Positions 30,897 to 39,928 are shown, counted from the first letter of the stretch. The stretch is 40,128 bases of DNA from Clostridiaceae bacterium (GCA_016288315.1 JAEEYU010000011.1:1-40128), one strand, 5' to 3'. Numbers and translations: made by a program. Notes: generated by a model from the sequence alone, not told the origin.

Positions 30897-33026
30897 ATGT
30901 TTATGCACAATCTCATAAAGCGCAACACACCGCAGATATTCCAGTCGTTCATTCTTGAAAAGACCGAAAAAGAAAACGGAAAATCCGTTTATTATATTTC
31001 ACAGCGCGCAGGCAGAATCGTTCTGGGCGGCGACTGCAAAATCAGCCAGGCGATGGCCTACTACCGCTATCTCAAAGATTACTGCGGCGTGAACATATCA
31101 CACGCGGGCAACACGGAAATGCCCGAAATCACGCAGGCGCCCCTGCCCGACAGAGAGATAAAGCACGTAATCGAACAGGACAGACGTGTATATATGAACT
31201 ACTGCACCTTCGGCTATTCCTGCGCCTGGTGGGGATGGGATGAATGGGAAAAAGAAATCGACTTTATGGCGATGAACGGAATAAACATGCCGCTTGCCGT
31301 AATCGGCACGGAGGCGGTGTGGTTCTACACGCTGCGCGAATTCAAATACAGCGAGAACGGCGCTATGAGATACCTTTCGGGGCCAGGCTTCTGGCCGTGG
31401 CAGCTCATGGGCAACCTATGCGCATACTTTCCGCTTGCGGATAAACAATTTATTGATGCGAGACTTGAGCTCGGTCAGAAAATAATCAACCGTCAGATTG
31501 AACTCGGTATGACGCCGATTCTTCAGGGATTTTCCGGCATTGTGCCGAGGTCGATTGGCAAGGTTTTCAAGACGGCACGTCTCAGGATGGTAAAACCGTG
31601 GTGCAGCTTCCCCTGCACCTGTATGCTTGACCCGCTCGACCCGCTGTTTACCAAAATCGGCACGGTATTTCTTGAAAAGCAGCGTCAGATGCTCGGTGCT
31701 TACCATTACTACGCCTGCGACCCGTTTCACGAAAACGCACCCAATTCAAAAAAGAAAAACTATCTTTCGGATGTAGGCAGGACGATTGACCGTCTGTATA
31801 AAAACTTTGATTCAGAATCGGTCTGGGTTATGCAGTCGTGGTCGCTCTATGAAGATATTGTCAAAGCCGTTCCCGAGGGCAGATTGCTCATACTTGACAT
31901 AGACGGTCAGAAGGCGGATGAATCCGACGGCTTCTGGGGTCACAAGTTTGTTACGGGCAGAATACACAATTTCGGCGACAGAACAACTCTTCACGGCAGT
32001 ATGGATGTTATTGCGGGCAATGAATATCTCACGGTAAAAGAGAAGCACCCCAACGTCTGCGGAACGGGACTTTTCCCCGAAGGAATAAGGCAGAACCCGA
32101 TGCTGTTTGACCTTGCATTCTCGATGCTTACGGAGAATGAAAAGAAAGATATTAAGCCGTGGCTCACGGACTACGCCCTGCGCCGTTACGGAAGCGATGA
32201 GAAATGCCTTGCGGATGCGGTCGGAATAATATACGAAACCGCTTATTCTCCCGAATGCACGGGAAGAGAGACGGGCTCGATAATCTGTGCAAGGCCGTCA
32301 ACACATCTGCTGCACACCGCGCCCAATGACACGCTGACTGTGCGTTATGACAACGCAAGGCTGTTTGAAGCGCTGGAGCTGCTCCTCAAAGCGGAAAAGG
32401 CGGACAAGGACGGCTATGAATATGACGTGTGCGACATAACGAGGCAGGTGCTGAGCAACTTTGCAAACTCGCTCTACACAAAGATTATGAGCGCATACTA
32501 CGACAAGGACGTAAACTCCTTTGAGAGAAACTCGAATCTGTTTTTAAAGGTGCTTGAAGACCTTGACGCTCTTCTTATGACACGCAAAGAGTTTACCCTG
32601 AGTTACAACCTTGAGCAGGCGGGCTCCTGCGCTCTTGATGAAAAAGAAAAGCAGAATTTTGAGCTTAACCTGCTGACTCAGCTGACAATATGGGGACCGA
32701 TGACAAACCCCGTAAACTACGATTACGCGTGGAAGGAATGGGGCGGACTCATTGAGACGTATTACCTGAGACGCTGGCACTCCTTCTTTGAGCAGCTTGC
32801 GGTTTATTTCAAAAAGCGCAGCTTTAAGACGGAGACAAAAAAGCAGTATTGCGAGCGCAACATCTATGCAGGCAACGCCTTTTACAAGAACTATGAGAAG
32901 TTTGAGAAAAACTGGCTGCAGACGGTTGACCCGACTCCGCCCGGAGAAGAAGAAACTGTTGAATGCGCAAGGAAGCTTGCGGAAAAGTATTCAAAATATT
33001 TCAAAGAAAATCTATATGAGCAATAA
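30897..33026 (+). CDS. GH89 alpha-N-acetylglucosaminidase (NAGLU-like), no signal peptide
   Basis: About 709 aa; the start is uncertain among ATGs at 30885, 30897 and 30903, and 30897 or 30903 follow AAAGG. The NAGLU pattern runs through the protein: YMNYCTFGYSCAWWGWDEWE, MPLAVIGTEAVW, SGPGFWPWQLMGNL, then the two catalytic glutamates in DPFHENAP and GTGLFPEGIRQNP, matching the NE and PEG positions of human NAGLU and clostridial GH89. The C-terminal third is all-helical as in the family. Cleaves terminal alpha-GlcNAc, as in heparan sulfate or GlcNAc-alpha-1,4-Gal of gastric mucin. It lacks a signal peptide and carbohydrate-binding modules, so it acts inside on imported oligosaccharides. Monocistronic; no importer adjacent. 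Confidence 0.9.
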   Translation: MFMHNLIKRNTPQIFQSFILEKTEKENGKSVYYISQRAGRIVLGGDCKISQAMAYYRYLKDYCGVNISHAGNTEMPEITQAPLPDREIKHVIEQDRRVYMNYCTFGYSCAWWGWDEWEKEIDFMAMNGINMPLAVIGTEAVWFYTLREFKYSENGAMRYLSGPGFWPWQLMGNLCAYFPLADKQFIDARLELGQKIINRQIELGMTPILQGFSGIVPRSIGKVFKTARLRMVKPWCSFPCTCMLDPLDPLFTKIGTVFLEKQRQMLGAYHYYACDPFHENAPNSKKKNYLSDVGRTIDRLYKNFDSESVWVMQSWSLYEDIVKAVPEGRLLILDIDGQKADESDGFWGHKFVTGRIHNFGDRTTLHGSMDVIAGNEYLTVKEKHPNVCGTGLFPEGIRQNPMLFDLAFSMLTENEKKDIKPWLTDYALRRYGSDEKCLADAVGIIYETAYSPECTGRETGSIICARPSTHLLHTAPNDTLTVRYDNARLFEALELLLKAEKADKDGYEYDVCDITRQVLSNFANSLYTKIMSAYYDKDVNSFERNSNLFLKVLEDLDALLMTRKEFTLSYNLEQAGSCALDEKEKQNFELNLLTQLTIWGPMTNPVNYDYAWKEWGGLIETYYLRRWHSFFEQLAVYFKKRSFKTETKKQYCERNIYAGNAFYKNYEKFEKNWLQTVDPTPPGEEETVECARKLAEKYSKYFKENLYEQ

Positions 33027-33030
33027 GAAG

Positions 33031-33058
33031 CACGGGGCTGTCGGTTGACAGCCCCGTG
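33031..33058. terminator. Bidirectional terminator with GGCTGTC-GGTT-GACAGCC core
   Basis: CACGGGGCTGTC-GGTT-GACAGCCCCGTG: 12-bp perfect stem, GGTT loop, between the convergent GH89 and histidine-kinase genes. Core and loop are the same as at 19849-19871. Confidence 0.85.
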
Positions 33059-33075
33059 AGTATTTATTTAACTGT

Positions 33076-35055
33076 TTATCGGTTGTTATCCGCTTTTTTT
33101 GTTTCATTGAAAGTAAGAACCGTTTTGAATAAATCGCCGTCAATTACGAGGTCGAACCTGCCGCGCTGAACCTCGGTAAAGCTTTTTGCGATAGATAAGC
33201 CGAGACCGTTGCCGACTGTTCTGCGGGATTTGTCGTTGCGCTTAAAGCGCTGAACGAGCTCTTCTTCAGTGAGAGTAATTTTGTTTGCCGATGTGTTTTT
33301 GAGTGAAATCTCGGCTTTGCCTGCATTGCTTCTGACATCTATGAATACTCTTGTATCCGGCATGGCGTAGCTGCAGATGTTGTTGATAAGGTTTTCAAAA
33401 ACGCGCCAGAGCATTGAGCTGTCACACTCAATAAAGACGGACTCGTCGGGAATGTCAAGAACGGGTGTAAGATTTTTCTCGGCAAACATAGGCGAGAATT
33501 CATCGACAACCTGTGTGAGATAAAGCCCTATGTCAAGCGATTCGTAATAAACCTGAATTGTTCCCGCCGAAACCTTTGAAACCTCTATAAGATTCTGCAG
33601 AAGATTGTTTAGCTTTTGCGACTGGTTTTTAATAATGCCGAGATAATTGTTTATTTCTTCTTCATTGCAGCCGCCGCTGCTGACAATATCGGAATAATTA
33701 ATAATTGATGTAAGAGGAGTTTTGATGTCGTGTGAAATGTTGGCGATAAGTTCGTTGCGCATTTCGGTGCTGCGGTTTTTCTCTTCAAGAGCGTTTATCA
33801 TTTCATCCTTTATTGCTATGAGGTCATCGTTTATCGCCCTGAAATCGCCGAACATTATGTGAGAGTCGGGAATGCTGCCGTAATCACCGCTGGCAATCTT
33901 TTTGCTGTTTTCGCGCATGGCGTTGAGGTTGAATGCGATAAGAAAGAAAATTGCGCCGAAAACGAACAGGAAACCGACCTGGCTGAAGGCAAAGAAGAGG
34001 AAATTGAAATCTGAAAGCAAGCCCGTTTCACAGGTTTTGTATTTATAAACAAAAACGAATACAATTGCGAGGTCGATTGCGAGAACCGCACTCATCGCTA
34101 TCAGAGTTTTGCCGATAAAGGGGATTTTTATATTACCGCTGTGATGGTTCTTTTTGCTGATTCTGCTGATAATCCTGTAAGGAACTGTGTTTTTGAGAAC
34201 CGAGCCGGATTTTATTCTCGAAGCAAGTGAAATGCAGAAAACAAGAAGAACAACCGACTGGAAAAATTCAAGAATGAGAATAATGGCGTTCCAGAGAACA
34301 ATATTTGTTTCTTTTATATTCGGCACCGATGTCAGAAGAATAAGTGTCAGTGTAAAGGCGGTATAGGCAATCACCATCAGCACGAGCACGTCAAACGGGA
34401 TTTTGTCAACAAGGAACTGTTTTTTTGAGTCTTTAGGCTTGCCGACGGAATACATAAGCCACCCCAGAAGAAAGACGGCAACGCATATAAGAATAAAGAG
34501 AACAACAAAGACGGCGTATCTGAGAGTGCTTGCAATATTAATCAAAGTAAGGGCAAGATAATAATTATCATGCGCGGTCATATCGCTGCGCACGCAGAGA
34601 GTAACCTTGCCCGAGACACTGCCTGTTTCATCGGAAAGAACGTTGAACGAGCGTTTTTCTCTGTAACAAAAAGAGTCCTGACTGTCAAAATCAAAGCTCT
34701 CATCGCTGTTGAACATTGTGTCGCCGTTTTTGTTTTCCGCTTTGAATACGATATTGGTGTTTTCGGGGCTGTATTCGGAAACATAATAATCGAACGTTTT
34801 TTGCTCGTCGGGCGACAGCCCTGCGGGCGTTTCGCTCTGAAACTGCAGAGTCAGATATTTGGATATCTCCTCATACTCCTGCTCCGAAATTTTACTCATT
34901 GCCTTCTGGACGGGGTAAGTGCCCGCATCACTTCCGAAAAAGTGGTAGTCATACATAAAGTTTATTGCAAGGGCAACGGCAATGGCGATTTCAACGACGA
35001 AAACATAGGTCAGCGCCACTGTTATTTTGTCTGAAAACTTTTTGAGTCTTAGCAT
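33076..35055 (-). CDS. Membrane sensor histidine kinase
   Basis: 659 aa. One helix at 12-32, an extracytoplasmic domain (about 35-170), then several further helices (about 175-205, 220-242, 253-278, 315-336, 350-375), so it is multi-spanning with both a loop sensor and a membrane block. The HisKA motif NELIANISHDIKTPLTSI contains the phospho-acceptor H442. N-box FENLINNICSYA and G-box VGNGLGLSIAKSF complete the ATPase; the DxG-type loop is poorly conserved. Second gene of a minus-strand operon; the response regulator ends 3 bp before it. Signal unknown. The close partner and the CTTAAT boxes upstream suggest control of the divergent 36034-37524 genes. Confidence 0.9.
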   Translation of the reverse strand: MLRLKKFSDKITVALTYVFVVEIAIAVALAINFMYDYHFFGSDAGTYPVQKAMSKISEQEYEEISKYLTLQFQSETPAGLSPDEQKTFDYYVSEYSPENTNIVFKAENKNGDTMFNSDESFDFDSQDSFCYREKRSFNVLSDETGSVSGKVTLCVRSDMTAHDNYYLALTLINIASTLRYAVFVVLFILICVAVFLLGWLMYSVGKPKDSKKQFLVDKIPFDVLVLMVIAYTAFTLTLILLTSVPNIKETNIVLWNAIILILEFFQSVVLLVFCISLASRIKSGSVLKNTVPYRIISRISKKNHHSGNIKIPFIGKTLIAMSAVLAIDLAIVFVFVYKYKTCETGLLSDFNFLFFAFSQVGFLFVFGAIFFLIAFNLNAMRENSKKIASGDYGSIPDSHIMFGDFRAINDDLIAIKDEMINALEEKNRSTEMRNELIANISHDIKTPLTSIINYSDIVSSGGCNEEEINNYLGIIKNQSQKLNNLLQNLIEVSKVSAGTIQVYYESLDIGLYLTQVVDEFSPMFAEKNLTPVLDIPDESVFIECDSSMLWRVFENLINNICSYAMPDTRVFIDVRSNAGKAEISLKNTSANKITLTEEELVQRFKRNDKSRRTVGNGLGLSIAKSFTEVQRGRFDLVIDGDLFKTVLTFNETKKADNNR

Positions 35056-35058
35056 GGT

Positions 35059-35763
35059 TTACGCCTTCTCCATTTTGTATCCGTAACCGAAAACAGAAAC
35101 AATGTATCTCGGCTGAGCGGGATAGATTTCTATTTTTTCTCTCAGGTGTCTTATGTGAACAAGAACGGTGTTCTCTGCGCCGAGGGGGTCGCACTGCCAG
35201 ACCTGTCTGTAAATCTCTTTAAGGGAAAAAACAGTGCCGGCATTTTCTGTCAGGAGCTTGAGAATGGAATATTCCGTAGGTGTGAGGCTGACGGGTTTTC
35301 TGTCAACCGTTACTGTCTTTTTGCTGTCATCTATTACTATGGAGCCGTTATGCAGAACATTTTCATCCTCCTGATGTGCGGGAGCGTTCTCAAACCTCTG
35401 CGCGCGTCGCAGCTGATATTCCACCCTTGCCGCAACCTCGATTTTATTGAACGGCTTTGTAATATAATCATCAACACCCAGGCGGAAAGCCATGCGCTTG
35501 TCTTCCGCTTCGCTCTTTGCCGTTAAGAGAATGACCGGAACATCGGAGGTTTTGCGGATTTCGCACAGCGCCTCGACGCCGTCCATTTCGGGCATCATAA
35601 CATCCATAAGAACCAGGTCAATTTTGTTACCGGCAAGCTTTTCAAGCGCCTGCCTGCCGTTGAATGCCTCGATAATATTGTAATCCTTACTGTCGGCAAG
35701 CAGATAAATTCTGAGCGCGCGGACTATGTCTTCTTCATCGTCGCAAATCAATATGTTATACAT
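35059..35763 (-). CDS. OmpR-family response regulator
   Basis: 234 aa. Receiver with the acidic pair D8-D9 (ICDDEED), phospho-acceptor D54 in VLMDVMMPEMDG, LLTAKSE and the KPF switch. Then a winged-helix effector domain: LTPTEYSILKLLTENAGTVF, RQVWQCDP and HIRHLREKIE ending in VFGYGYKME. RBS GGAAGGAG upstream. It forms a pair with the kinase 3 bp downstream. OmpR-type regulators bind direct repeats with about 11-bp period, exactly the arrangement found in the divergent intergenic region (35855-35943). Confidence 0.93.
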   Translation of the reverse strand: MYNILICDDEEDIVRALRIYLLADSKDYNIIEAFNGRQALEKLAGNKIDLVLMDVMMPEMDGVEALCEIRKTSDVPVILLTAKSEAEDKRMAFRLGVDDYITKPFNKIEVAARVEYQLRRAQRFENAPAHQEDENVLHNGSIVIDDSKKTVTVDRKPVSLTPTEYSILKLLTENAGTVFSLKEIYRQVWQCDPLGAENTVLVHIRHLREKIEIYPAQPRYIVSVFGYGYKMEKA

Positions 35764-35798
35764 CGGCTGCTCCTTCCGCTTTTTGTCGGTTTTTGTCT

Positions 35799-35827
35799 AT
35801 TATAATGTAAAAAAACCGGTTTAACAA
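35799..35827 (-). promoter_or_regulatory. Promoter of the two-component operon
   Basis: On the reverse strand TTGTTA, 17-nt spacer, TATAAT, about 35 bp before the regulator start. The nearest CTTAAT box lies 28 bp upstream of its -35. Confidence 0.65.
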
Positions 35828-35854
35828 TTGATTTAATAAAATATTAGTTCAAAT

Positions 35855-35871
35855 CTTAATGCAATCTTAAT
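35855..35871 (+). promoter_or_regulatory. CTTAAT direct-repeat box 1
   Basis: CTTAATGCAATCTTAAT: two hexamers with 11-bp period. With its flanks it is identical over 19 bp to the reverse complement of box 2. Confidence 0.65.
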
Positions 35872-35904
35872 ATGTGCCGCTGCGGGAGCGATTATGCCGG
35901 GGTT

Positions 35905-35921
35905 ATTAAGATTGCATTAAG
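35905..35921 (-). promoter_or_regulatory. CTTAAT direct-repeat box 2
   Basis: Read on the reverse strand: CTTAATGCAATCTTAAT, same 11-bp period. It faces box 1, with 33 bp between them. Confidence 0.65.
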
Positions 35922-35926
35922 ACAGG

Positions 35927-35943
35927 TTTAATGCCTTCTTAAT
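35927..35943 (+). promoter_or_regulatory. CTTAAT direct-repeat box 3
   Basis: TTTAATGCCTTCTTAAT, same period, ending 11 bp before the -35 of the 36034 promoter: the usual place for an OmpR-type activator. A single further CTTAAT lies in the promoter spacer (35961-35966). Confidence 0.65.
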
Positions 35944-35954
35944 GCTTTGCGCAG

Positions 35955-35983
35955 TTGAATCTTAATCGCCGGAAAAATATAAT
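35955..35983 (+). promoter_or_regulatory. Promoter of the 36034-37524 operon
   Basis: TTGAAT, 17-nt spacer, TATAAT, leader about 44 nt. It is preceded by boxes 2 and 3. Confidence 0.7.
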
Positions 35984-36033
35984 GCAGTCAAGACAAGGGC
36001 GGACAGCCCGAAAAAAATCTGGAGGGAAATACA

Positions 36034-36297
36034 ATGAAAAACACAAGAAACGACAAACTCATCTGCTGGAACAGAAAGAACGAAAACGGCACAGTCACCG
36101 AAAAATATCACTGCGGCAATTCGGTAATCGGCGTTTCAAGATTCAGGAACCTTGTTTCCGATGAAAACTGCGTTGTCATTTCTTTTGAACGCGGAAGACT
36201 CAACCGTGACAGAAAGGCGGAAATCGCCCGCAGTCTCGGCGCTGATTTAAGCGCCTGCTGCTTTGACAGCCACACAATCTACGGCAGAGCCGTATAA
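36034..36297 (+). CDS. Small Cys-containing protein of unknown function
   Basis: 87 aa with GGAGGG 7 nt before the ATG. There is no signal peptide or membrane segment. The chain is basic in the middle (FERGRLNRDRKAEIARSLGA) with five Cys (LICWN, YHCGN, ENCVV, ACCFD). No family recognised. First gene of the operon behind the CTTAAT-controlled promoter; the next gene starts 17 bp later. It may be a small cytoplasmic regulator or a partner of the exported products, but nothing in the sequence decides this. Confidence 0.7.
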   Translation: MKNTRNDKLICWNRKNENGTVTEKYHCGNSVIGVSRFRNLVSDENCVVISFERGRLNRDRKAEIARSLGADLSACCFDSHTIYGRAV

Positions 36298-36314
36298 ATC
36301 AGGAGGATACAAAA

Positions 36315-37283
36315 ATGAAAAAAATAATCTCAATGCTGCTTGCGGCGGTAATGCTTGTTATTCCGCTTTCAGTTCTTGCAAATGCTGACGAAGAAAACCC
36401 TGTTGAATCAACCGAAGCGAAAGACGAGACAACTATTGAATTTGCACCTACGCCAGAATTTGACAATGACAACATGCTGATAATTAAATTTGACAAAAGG
36501 TATGTTTCGGCTTGCAGTAACAAACAGGACATAACCATTGAAATCACGACAAAAACCGTTGACAGCACGGACGATGAGAACGGTGACGGTGATGACGGCG
36601 GTGATGAAAGTGATGACGATTATGACGAAAACGCAACATATTCAACCGTAACTTTTTCGGGGGATGATCTTATTTTTGTCAAAGAAGATGATGATGATTA
36701 TTTCTCCCCGTTTATTGCCGCTTATATTCTTCATGCGGGAGACATTGATTATTACAACTTTTACAGAGCGGTTATTTCCGAAAACACGGTGTTTGACGCG
36801 CAGGGAAAAGGCAACAAAGTCATTACACTTACAAGTATGACGCAATGCTTTATGTGGGTTGACAGCGACTGCGGTTACCACTTTAATGACACTCTGATGG
36901 AAAAAACCGATATCTTTTTCTACTTGGATTCCAGAATACCTGCCGATTTCTATCTTGACGGCGAGCTTGTTGCCGAAGACTCCGTTTACTACATAATGAA
37001 AAACGCTGAGAGAGGCACTCACACGGTCAGCGCCAAAAAGCTGGGTATTGTTGTTGATGAGATAACTTTCAACGCTAACAAAATAGACAAAGGAGCAACA
37101 ATTTTAGGCCTTTTTGCAGAAAGCGGAATGTATTTTCTGACCTCTTTGTATGCATTCCCTCTCGCTCCTCTGCTGGGTCTGATTATTCCTCCGCTGGGGA
37201 TAGCCGGGCTTGCATCGCCGTTTGTTGCAATAGGTGCGTTTTTCATGGCAATAATCCAGTCCGTTACTGTTCTGTTTATATAA
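36315..37283 (+). CDS. Exported Asp-rich protein with hydrophobic C-terminal region
   Basis: 322 aa, RBS AGGAGG. Signal peptide 1-25 (cleavage after NADA or LANA). A strongly acidic stretch at about 82-112 (runs of Asp/Glu/Gly such as DENGDGDDGGDESDDDYDEN) and a second cluster VKEDDDDYF suggest cation binding or a flexible linker. A central beta-rich domain with YFLDGELVAEDSVYY-type strands ends in a PEGA-like unit (IPADFYLDGELVAED ... RGTHTVSAKKLGI). The last ~65 residues are almost entirely hydrophobic, with Pro/Gly (APLLGLIIPPLGIAGLASPF), consistent with two membrane-inserted helices. No family recognised for the whole. Co-transcribed with a 62-residue hydrophobic peptide. Cell-envelope role is likely by inference. 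Confidence 0.75.
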   Translation: MKKIISMLLAAVMLVIPLSVLANADEENPVESTEAKDETTIEFAPTPEFDNDNMLIIKFDKRYVSACSNKQDITIEITTKTVDSTDDENGDGDDGGDESDDDYDENATYSTVTFSGDDLIFVKEDDDDYFSPFIAAYILHAGDIDYYNFYRAVISENTVFDAQGKGNKVITLTSMTQCFMWVDSDCGYHFNDTLMEKTDIFFYLDSRIPADFYLDGELVAEDSVYYIMKNAERGTHTVSAKKLGIVVDEITFNANKIDKGATILGLFAESGMYFLTSLYAFPLAPLLGLIIPPLGIAGLASPFVAIGAFFMAIIQSVTVLFI

Positions 37284-37335
37284 TCTGAGATAACCGGACT
37301 GTAATTTGTAATAATAAAAAGGAGAAATACCGATT

Positions 37336-37524
37336 ATGGGAACGATAATGCTGATGCTTATATCCGCACTGCCTATGATAACTGCACTTTTGCCGTTTCT
37401 GGGCGCTTATGAACTGCTTTCGGCAGGGCTGCAACAACTGCCGGTTATTCTTGAACCTGTTGCCGACTCTTTTGAGTTTTTATTCGGCACAATCGAAAAC
37501 TACGCAATAATCCTGTTCGGCTGA
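37336..37524 (+). CDS. Small hydrophobic membrane peptide
   Basis: 62 aa with AAGGAG upstream (spacing about 11). Two hydrophobic stretches (MLMLISALPMITALLPFLGA and the end FLFGTIENYAIILFG) and almost no charged residues except a few Glu/Asp. It follows the Asp-rich exported gene by 52 bp and is closed by a terminator. It is similar in style to the C-terminal region of its neighbour. Could be a membrane-active peptide, a small subunit or an envelope-stress effector. Coding status rests on RBS, position and composition. Confidence 0.55.
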   Translation: MGTIMLMLISALPMITALLPFLGAYELLSAGLQQLPVILEPVADSFEFLFGTIENYAIILFG

Positions 37525-37542
37525 CAGAACAAGTTTTAAAAG

Positions 37543-37565
37543 CACCGGATATCCGGTGTTTTTTT
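37543..37565 (+). terminator. Terminator of the 36034-37524 operon
   Basis: CACCGGATATCCGGTG, a perfect palindrome folding into a 6-7 bp stem, followed by seven T. Confidence 0.8.
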
Positions 37566-37669
37566 GCTGTTTGGAAATTAACAGCGGTAATTTGTGATTT
37601 TAACAGATAAATACAGCATTTTTACACAAAAATTTATTGTCGTGATATTAAAAACTTACAAAAAAACTA

Positions 37670-37699
37670 TTGATTATTATACTTTATAACTGTTATAAT
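37670..37699 (+). promoter_or_regulatory. Promoter of the membrane pyrophosphatase gene
   Basis: TTGATT, 18-nt spacer, TATAAT. The ~65-nt leader contains a small hairpin (CGCA-TTTT-TGCG, near 37727-37740). Confidence 0.55.
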
Positions 37700-37770
37700 G
37701 TTGAATTACCGAAAGGGATTGCAGCTTCGCATTTTTGCGATTCCGTTTTGAATTGGAGTGAAATATATTT

Positions 37771-39864
37771 ATGTTCTCAAGTCAGATTATGATTGTCTGT
37801 ATGACTGCGGCGGCATCCGTTCTGGCACTGCTTTTCGCAATCTTCACAGCAAAAAAAGTTCTTAAATTCGACGAGGGCACGGACCTTATGAAAAAGATTT
37901 CACAGTCCGTGCGCAAGGGCGCAAACGCCTACCTCAGCAGACAATACAGAATTGTTATTGTCTTTTTCGGCGTGCTCTTTGTTGTGCTCGGCGTTATGGC
38001 GTTTATGGGACTTCTCACGCCCTATGTTCCGTTTGCATTCCTTACGGGCGGATTTTTCTCGGGACTTTCCGGCTTTATAGGTATGAAGATAGCGACCGCT
38101 TCAAACGCAAGAACAGCCAATGCCTGCAGAGAGGGTCTCAACAGAGGTCTGCGCGTTGCGTTCTCAGCGGGCTCGGTTATGGGCTTTACCGTTGTAGGTC
38201 TCGGTCTGCTTGACATCACAATCTGGTTTTTCCTTCTTAAATTCATTTTCAAGCTCCCCGACAGCGAGGTAACGGGCGCTATGCTCACCTTCGGAATGGG
38301 CGCTTCATCAATGGCTCTGTTTGCCCGTGTGGGCGGCGGTATATTCACAAAGGCGGCCGATGTAGGCGCCGACCTTGTAGGCAAGGTTGAAGCGGGTATT
38401 CCCGAGGATGACCCGAGAAACCCCGCGGTTATTGCCGACAACGTGGGCGACAATGTAGGTGATGTTGCAGGCATGGGTGCCGACCTCTATGAATCCTATG
38501 TCGGCTCGATTATTTCATCCTGCGCTCTCGGCGTTTCCGCCTTCCACAGCTTCAGCGCCATGGCTCTTCCGCTTTGCATTGCGGCAATCGGCGTTCTCTG
38601 CTCGGTAGTGGGCACCTTCCTTGTCAGAACAAAAGAGGGCGCAACACAAAAGCAGCTTCTCAGGGCGCTTTCAAAGGGCACGAATTTCTCGGCTGTTCTT
38701 ATTGCCGTTATTGCAATCCCCCTTGTATATTTCATTTTAGGCAAAGACAACTGGCACATTTATTTTGCAATATTTGCGGGACTTGTTTCCGGCGTTCTCA
38801 TAGGTCAGTCCACCGAATATTACACATCAGACAGCTACAAGCCCACGCAGAACCTTGCCAAGGCAAGTGAAACGGGAACGGCTACAATAATCATAAACGG
38901 TCTTTCGGTAGGTATGCTCTCAACGCTTATTCCCATTGTTATTGTTTCAATCTGCGTGCTTGTTTCATACTTCATTTCAGGCGGTTCGGCAAGCGCTTCA
39001 AGAGGTCTTTACGGAATTGCACTTGCGGCGGTAGGCATGCTCTCAACACTCGGCATTACACTTGCGACCGACGCTTACGGTCCCGTAGCCGACAATGCAG
39101 GCGGTATTGCCCAGATGGCGGAGCTTGAAGAAAAGGTCCGCGAGAGAACAGACGCTCTCGATTCACTCGGCAACACAACGGCTGCAACCGGCAAGGGCTT
39201 TGCCATCGGCTCTGCGGCACTTACCGCACTTGCGCTTATGGCTTCATACATTGACAAAATCAAGGTTATTCCCGGCGGCGCCGAAAAGATAGCCAACCTC
39301 AATATAAACAATCCTTCGGTGCTTATCGGCCTGTTTATCGGTGCGTGCCTGCCCTTTGTTTTTGCGGCGCTCACAATGAACTCCGTAGGCAGAGCTGCTC
39401 AGAGCGTTGTAAAAGAGGTTCGCCGTCAGTTTAAGGAAATCACCGGCCTTATGGAAGGCAAGGCGGATGCCGACTACGCAAAATGCGTTGACCTTTGCAC
39501 AAGGTCAAGCCTGCGTGAAATGGTATTCCCGACCATCGTTGCGGTGGCTGTTCCCGTTATTGTGGGTATGGTTCTCGGCTGCACGGGCGTTGTGGGAATG
39601 CTTGCGGGCGCAACCGCAACGGGCTTCCTCATGGCTGTATTTATGTCAAACGCAGGCGGTGCGTGGGATAACGCAAAGAAATATATTGAAAGCGGCAATT
39701 TCGGCGGCAAGGGCTCCGAAAATCACAAGGCGGCAGTTGTCGGCGACACGGTAGGCGACCCGTTCAAAGACACATCGGGTCCCTCAATCAACATCCTTAT
39801 CAAACTGCTTTCAATGGTTTCAATCGTATTCTCCGCGCTTATTGTAAAGTTCTCAATACTTTGA
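37771..39864 (+). CDS. hppA: Membrane-bound ion-translocating pyrophosphatase
   Basis: 697 aa, normal length, about 16 membrane helices. The hallmark loops are [57 protein letters not shown] and [20 protein letters not shown], which bind Mg-pyrophosphate. The motif [13 protein letters not shown] has Ala where K+-independent enzymes carry Lys, so it should be the K+-dependent type, many of which pump Na+ (or Na+ and H+). It hydrolyses PPi and exports cations across the cytoplasmic membrane, saving energy in an anaerobe. GGAG lies about 12 nt before the ATG, a rather long spacing. Monocistronic, with terminator. Confidence 0.95.
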   Translation: MFSSQIMIVCMTAAASVLALLFAIFTAKKVLKFDEGTDLMKKISQSVRKGANAYLSRQYRIVIVFFGVLFVVLGVMAFMGLLTPYVPFAFLTGGFFSGLSGFIGMKIATASNARTANACREGLNRGLRVAFSAGSVMGFTVVGLGLLDITIWFFLLKFIFKLPDSEVTGAMLTFGMGASSMALFARVGGGIFTKAADVGADLVGKVEAGIPEDDPRNPAVIADNVGDNVGDVAGMGADLYESYVGSIISSCALGVSAFHSFSAMALPLCIAAIGVLCSVVGTFLVRTKEGATQKQLLRALSKGTNFSAVLIAVIAIPLVYFILGKDNWHIYFAIFAGLVSGVLIGQSTEYYTSDSYKPTQNLAKASETGTATIIINGLSVGMLSTLIPIVIVSICVLVSYFISGGSASASRGLYGIALAAVGMLSTLGITLATDAYGPVADNAGGIAQMAELEEKVRERTDALDSLGNTTAATGKGFAIGSAALTALALMASYIDKIKVIPGGAEKIANLNINNPSVLIGLFIGACLPFVFAALTMNSVGRAAQSVVKEVRRQFKEITGLMEGKADADYAKCVDLCTRSSLREMVFPTIVAVAVPVIVGMVLGCTGVVGMLAGATATGFLMAVFMSNAGGAWDNAKKYIESGNFGGKGSENHKAAVVGDTVGDPFKDTSGPSINILIKLLSMVSIVFSALIVKFSIL

Positions 39865-39875
39865 TTAAAAGATTA

Positions 39876-39905
39876 CCGTGCAGCCGCTGGGCTGCACGGA
39901 TTTTT
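39876..39905 (+). terminator. Terminator after hppA
   Basis: CCGTGCAGCC-GCTG-GGCTGCACGG (10-bp perfect stem), followed by ATTTTT. Confidence 0.92.
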
Positions 39906-39928
39906 ACAATAGTTCATCATCAAATGGT

